Below, in pieces: positions 60,842 through 64,000 of a stretch of DNA of 64,000 nucleotides. Position 1 is the first letter of the stretch, and each line of letters opens with the position of its first letter. The DNA is taken from the NCBI RefSeq assembly GCF_020880975.1, contig NZ_JAJIWP010000005.1, positions 225,264-289,263 on the forward strand, written 5' to 3'. A program made the position numbers and the translations under genes. This DNA comes from Mucilaginibacter sp. UR6-1 (GTDB lineage Bacteria; Bacteroidota; Bacteroidia; Sphingobacteriales; Sphingobacteriaceae). The notes under the pieces are model-generated. The model was not told where the DNA came from. It was given only the letters and a program-made list of their open reading frames with translations, and did no database searches.

Positions 60842-61627
60842 TCAAAACTTCACCAAAAAATCCTCCTTAGCCTGCCCCTTTTTAAAGTACACCAGGCCTA
60901 TCCAAAACAAATCGACCGTGGCTGTTACCTGTGGATGGGCTTTTATTTGGGCCCAGGCTTCTTTCATGCCTTCGCTCCAGTAAATATCATCAAATATCAG
61001 TAAGGTATCCTCATGTACATGGGGCAGGCACCATTCAAAATACCGCAGCGTAGCTTCCTTTTGATGATTACCGTCAACAAACACAAAGTCGAGTTTAGGC
61101 AGGCTGTTTATTATATTATATAAAGTATCGTCAAAATTACCCACGGTAAGCGCAATATCGTTCAACTTTTGACCGGCAAATTGCTGCCCGGCTACCGCTG
61201 CTGTTTGGGGGCAACCTTCAAGCGTATATACTTTTGCCTTTGGGGCGGCCTGTTGCAGATACAGCGTAGTAACGCCAAGACAGGTACCCAGCTCAATAAT
61301 ACTTTCGGGCCTGGAGTGTGCTGCCAGGCGGTATAACAGTTGAGCCAGTTTGGGTGGTTTAAGCGCGTTTTTGGCAATATCGGCAATGCGTTTTTGCTTA
61401 TTGTTGTTTACATGCGAGCCAGCGCCAAGGTCAGTCACGGTAATGCTGCGGTCATCGGCAAGTAAATGTTTACGTACCTGCTCTATATGGGCATACACTT
61501 TTTTGGGTGCAAAATCGTATATTACTTCATCAACCAAATGGTAAACAAATGGCGAGTGGATACCGTGACGGGTTTTGGCACTAAAACGATGCCTTAAATA
61601 ATCGGCAGCAAACCTGATGTTGAACAT
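60842..61627 (-). CDS. Class I SAM-dependent methyltransferase (O-methyltransferase-like)
   Basis: A 261-residue protein with a methyltransferase core in its C-terminal two-thirds. Motif I is IIELGTCLGVTTLYLQQAAP, the strand-2 acidic residue is in VYTLEGCPQTA, and FVFVDGNHQKEATLRYFEW followed by LIFDDIYWSEGMKEAW carries the metal-ligand-like Asp residues of catechol-type O-methyltransferases. The N-terminus (RFSAKTRHGIHSPFVYHLVD) is a conserved cap. Substrate unknown. It is transcribed convergently with the barrel gene. Confidence 0.8.
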   Translation of the reverse strand: MFNIRFAADYLRHRFSAKTRHGIHSPFVYHLVDEVIYDFAPKKVYAHIEQVRKHLLADDRSITVTDLGAGSHVNNNKQKRIADIAKNALKPPKLAQLLYRLAAHSRPESIIELGTCLGVTTLYLQQAAPKAKVYTLEGCPQTAAVAGQQFAGQKLNDIALTVGNFDDTLYNIINSLPKLDFVFVDGNHQKEATLRYFEWCLPHVHEDTLLIFDDIYWSEGMKEAWAQIKAHPQVTATVDLFWIGLVYFKKGQAKEDFLVKF

Positions 61628-61668
61628 GGTTGTAAAATTATATAATTACTGATACTTTACTTATAAGC

Positions 61669-62526
61669 ATGTTAAATACCGCAGAAATAAACTCACTGAT
61701 AAAACTGCTCGATGACCCCGATCAGGAGATATTTGAGCATGTGCACCAAAAATTACGCTCGTTAGGCGGAGGAGCGATAGAACACCTTGAAGCCGCGTTT
61801 ACCGAAGCATTTGACCCGCTTTTGCAGGAGCGCATTGCCAACCTGGTACATGAAATACAGTTCGGGCTGTTAAAAAATGATCTGAAACTTTGGATACACA
61901 GCGGCGCGTTCGATCTGCTGCAAGGCGCGCTTATCATTAACCGTTATCAATATCCCGACCTTGATGAACAGAAAGTGATTAACCAGATAGAGGCCATTAA
62001 GCGCGATATATGGCTGCAGATGATGAATGAGGGCAGCCCCGTTGAGCAGGTAAAGCTGATAAACCATGTGTTTTACAATATATATGGCTTTAGCGGCAAT
62101 ACCACCAATCATCAAGACCCACAAAATAGTTATCTGAACCAGGTGCTCGAAACCAAAAAGGGCAACCAGATCTCGCTTGCCATTATTTACTCTATAGTAG
62201 CCCAAAAACTGGATATACCGGTTTATGGCGTTAACCTGCCGCAGCACTTTATTTTAGCTTACCTTGATGAGGGTAGCCAAAGTGAGTTTGAAAGCGGCAT
62301 CTTGTTCTACATAAATGCCTTTAACAAGGGCTTTATTTTTGGCCGCAGGGATGTGGATATGTTTTTAAAGCAGCTTAAACTTAACCCTGACAAGCAGTTT
62401 TACGAACCCTGCTCCAATACAGATATTATTAAACGCGTTATCCGCAACCTGATCAGCGCCTACGAGCACCTTGGCTCTGCCGATAAGGTTACGGAATTGA
62501 ATGAGCTATTAGAGATTGTTGAGTAG
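61669..62526 (+). CDS. SirB1/transglutaminase-core-2 family protein
   Basis: A 285-residue protein with a helical N-terminus (HEAT-like, LIKLLDDPDQEIFEHVHQKL) and a SirB1-type domain (about 85-215). The conserved stretch is KKGNQISLAIIYSIVAQKL followed by VYGVNLPQHFILAYLD; the Phe-Ile-Leu after His is typical. The catalytic Cys of true transglutaminases is absent, as in most SirB1 proteins. The C-terminal helices (NTDIIKRVIRNLISAYEHLG) look TPR-like. Its role in bacteria is not established. Confidence 0.78.
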   Translation: MLNTAEINSLIKLLDDPDQEIFEHVHQKLRSLGGGAIEHLEAAFTEAFDPLLQERIANLVHEIQFGLLKNDLKLWIHSGAFDLLQGALIINRYQYPDLDEQKVINQIEAIKRDIWLQMMNEGSPVEQVKLINHVFYNIYGFSGNTTNHQDPQNSYLNQVLETKKGNQISLAIIYSIVAQKLDIPVYGVNLPQHFILAYLDEGSQSEFESGILFYINAFNKGFIFGRRDVDMFLKQLKLNPDKQFYEPCSNTDIIKRVIRNLISAYEHLGSADKVTELNELLEIVE

Positions 62527-62532
62527 AATAAA

Positions 62533-62603
62533 GTGAGCGGTTTGCAGTGCACTGATTATATTTTTAAAACTTTTATGCAAACTGCTCACTGCAAACCGCA
62601 AAC
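62533..62603. repeat. Word-palindrome spacer (GCGGTTTGCAGTG type)
   Basis: GCGGTTTGCAGTG at 62537-62549 is exactly complementary to CACTGCAAACCGC at 62587-62599, with a 37-nt loop rich in A/T. Extra copies of the word parts (GCAAACTGC, GCAAAC) flank it. It lies between convergent genes and could end both transcripts. Confidence 0.7.
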
Positions 62604-63515
62604 TTATTTACTAAGCCATCCGTTGGATGCCATCCAGTTGGCGAGGCTGTTGAACCATAGCTCCTTTGTGGTTGGATTTACCAGCCCGAAACCATGACCA
62701 CCCGCTGGATACAGGTGCATTTCGGCCTTTACTTTATTAGTTAGTAAGGCGTTGTAAAAATGCAAACTGTTTTGCACCGGCACTACGGTATCATCTTCGG
62801 CATGTACCAAAAACGTTGGTGGCGTTTCGGGTGTTACCTGCAACTCGTTGCTAAATTCCCTAACCACATCGGCTGAAGGATCTTTGCCGATCAAATTTTC
62901 CTTCGAGCCCTGGTGGGTAAATTCGCCAAAGCTTATTACCGGGTATATCAGCATCCCAAAATCAGGGCGCAGGTTAGTGTTATTTTTATTGGGGATGACC
63001 GCCTTATTAAAGTGAGTGATGCCTGTTGATGCCAGGTGCCCGCCTGCCGAAAAACCGATGATGCCTACCCTGTCCGGTTTTATCTTCCACTCGGCGGCGC
63101 GTTCACGTACCATTTGCACGGCACGCTGCACATCCTGCAATGGGCCTATCTTTTTATCTGCCATAATAGAATCATTAGGCAGCCTGTACTTAAGCACGAA
63201 TGCCGTAACACCTATCTTATTAAATTCCTTTGCTATGGCATCGCCCTCGTGTATTGATGCCAAACCCGCGTAGCCGCCGCCGGGTAAAACAATTACCGCC
63301 GTGCCGTTAGCCGTACCCGGAGCAGGCAAATAGGGCGTAAGGGTAGGCGTGCTTACTTTTAATATCCAGCTCCCTTCTTCCAGCTTTTCAACATATGTTT
63401 TAGGAGCAGGTTTTGCACCTGGTATACCATCAGGATATAGTATTACCGATTTTTGCTTTTGTGCGAAAGCGTTTACTGAAAACAGGATAAATAAAGGCAC
63501 GATAAATTTTTTCAT
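62604..63515 (-). CDS. Secreted alpha/beta-hydrolase (esterase/xylan-esterase-like)
   Basis: A 303-residue hydrolase with a signal peptide (FILFSVNAFAQ-like LFILFSVNAFAQ). The oxyanion motif is VLPGGGYAGLA, the nucleophile elbow is IGFSAGGHLAS (Ser in G-x-S-x-G), the Asp is in LVHAEDDTVVPVQNSL and the His in AGGHGFGLV, so the full triad is present. It resembles bifunctional acetylxylan/feruloyl esterases or lipase-like enzymes common in polysaccharide-degrading Bacteroidota. Its substrate is inferred, not shown. Confidence 0.82.
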   Translation of the reverse strand: MKKFIVPLFILFSVNAFAQKQKSVILYPDGIPGAKPAPKTYVEKLEEGSWILKVSTPTLTPYLPAPGTANGTAVIVLPGGGYAGLASIHEGDAIAKEFNKIGVTAFVLKYRLPNDSIMADKKIGPLQDVQRAVQMVRERAAEWKIKPDRVGIIGFSAGGHLASTGITHFNKAVIPNKNNTNLRPDFGMLIYPVISFGEFTHQGSKENLIGKDPSADVVREFSNELQVTPETPPTFLVHAEDDTVVPVQNSLHFYNALLTNKVKAEMHLYPAGGHGFGLVNPTTKELWFNSLANWMASNGWLSK

Positions 63516-63881
63516 AACTGGTTACTTAACCAAATGTATACATTTTTATGTAACGCCTTTATTTACAATATAACAAATTAAAGGCGATCGCTCAATCTCG
63601 ATTGCCAATATTTTTGCCTGTAGTTTTTATCAACAACTCAAAAAACACATTCAAATTTATTGTTTAGAGCATATTATTTTAAGATAATGAATTTTAAGAA
63701 GATATTTTATAAATTATTTTCAATAAAATGATTGTTTTATTACATTAGCTAAAACAAAATCAATATTTAAACACATTTTGTTTGTCTAAATCAAAATTAA
63801 ACTCATAATTCATTTTAAAAACTTGATATTTTATAACTTTTTTAATTAAAAACACAATTAACCCTAACTAAAAAACGCGAA
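63516..63881. other. AT-rich spacer with a palindrome near the esterase promoter
   Basis: A 366-bp gene-free stretch, very AT-rich from 63640. The perfect palindrome AATGTATACATT (63533-63544) overlaps a minus-strand TACATTTG box (63531-63538), so it may be an operator for the esterase. A TATTTTTG box on the plus strand (63609-63616) could start a long leader for the gene at 63882. I see no RNA gene or known motif in the rest. Confidence 0.4.
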
Positions 63882-64000
63882 ATGAAAAAAATCCTACCCT
63901 TTTTACTCCTGGTGGTGGTCGTGGTGCTCGCACTCCTCTATCCATCGGTTGACGTTACCACCATTGCCGACAGCAAGATTGACAGCGGCGATACCGCATG
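63882..64000 (+). CDS. N-terminus of a membrane-anchored or secreted protein (cut by window edge)
   Basis: ATG at 63882 opens a frame still open at the window end, about 39 residues. They show a basic start, a strong hydrophobic helix (LLLVVVVVLALLYPS), and a polar stretch DVTTIADSKIDSGDT. This is a signal anchor or uncleaved signal; the rest is not visible, so no family can be assigned. Confidence 0.55.
   Translation, partial: MKKILPFLLLVVVVVLALLYPSVDVTTIADSKIDSGDTA

Noticed and set aside
63640..63881. Replication origin in the AT-rich spacer
   Set aside because: No DnaA-box series (TTATCCACA-like) and no dnaA or dnaN neighbours were seen.

Overview
The window looks like a chromosomal segment of a Bacteroidota bacterium, most likely family Sphingobacteriaceae and close to Mucilaginibacter or Pedobacter. 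The basis is gene content and order: gldKLMN and a PorW/SprE lipoprotein (type IX secretion), an alternative complex III plus aa3-type oxidase cluster, an atp operon without beta and epsilon genes, families largely confined to this phylum (DUF4286, DUF4271), and TAnnTTTG -7 promoter boxes. I saw no rRNA, tRNA, CRISPR array, transposase, integrase or phage gene; this is core chromosome with a few repeat-rich spacers.

Layout. 1-1.5 kb: start of a GT39-like membrane glycosyltransferase (cut by the window edge) and a DUF4349 lipoprotein. 1.6-7.5 kb, minus strand: atpI-like, a small membrane protein, atpB, atpE, atpF, atpH, atpA, atpG, closed by tandem terminators. 7.6-14.6 kb, plus strand: PorW/SprE lipoprotein, a class A penicillin-binding protein and uvrC. 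14.6-15.3 kb: a gene-free repeat island. 15.3-20.9 kb, minus strand: a methyltransferase overlapping a UbiA-like protein, a membrane metallophosphoesterase, and a MoxR-like AAA ATPase with its VWA partner. 20.9-26.4 kb: a sugar kinase, an NTF2-like protein, a small membrane protein, twin JmjC-like cupins, a fasciclin protein and hemW. 26.5-33.2 kb, plus strand: DUF4271 protein, hemD, gldK, gldL, gldM, gldN. 33.3-37.5 kb, minus strand: a response regulator, a sensor kinase and an S9-peptidase-like lipoprotein in one operon. 37.7-41.4 kb: TPR protein, DUF4286, OmpA-like lipoprotein, DUF2461. 41.4-58.2 kb, minus strand: a continuous respiratory cluster actABCDEF, coxB, ctaD, ctaA, ctaB, two subunit III genes, subunit IV, Sco, DUF420 and a small CxxC membrane protein. 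58.4-64 kb: deoxyhypusine-synthase-like protein, an outer-membrane beta-barrel, a second methyltransferase, a SirB1-like protein, a secreted esterase, and the first codons of a plus-strand gene.

How the parts work together. The respiratory cluster encodes a complete menaquinol to cytochrome c to oxygen route (ActA-F passing electrons to CoxB/CtaD) together with heme A synthesis (CtaA, CtaB) and copper/assembly factors; the atp operon uses the resulting proton gradient. GldL/GldM are the proton-driven motor of the type IX secretion system, GldK/GldN form its periplasmic ring, and PorW/SprE is an accessory lipoprotein encoded 18 kb away. HemW and HemD supply or handle tetrapyrrole.

The most unusual item is the three-gene operon at 33.3-37.5 kb. 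Its S9-peptidase-like lipoprotein has lost the nucleophile serine and the catalytic histidine, and it lies 8 bp upstream of a two-component pair whose kinase has a large periplasmic domain. This suggests a pseudo-peptidase acting as a sensor or adapter. Also notable are four spacers built from different short words repeated and then inverted around an AT-rich loop, a perfect 30-bp inverted repeat of the CATTGCGAG...GCAATCTC type, a Sco protein without its copper-ligand histidine, and a UbiA-like protein lacking its first aspartate motif.
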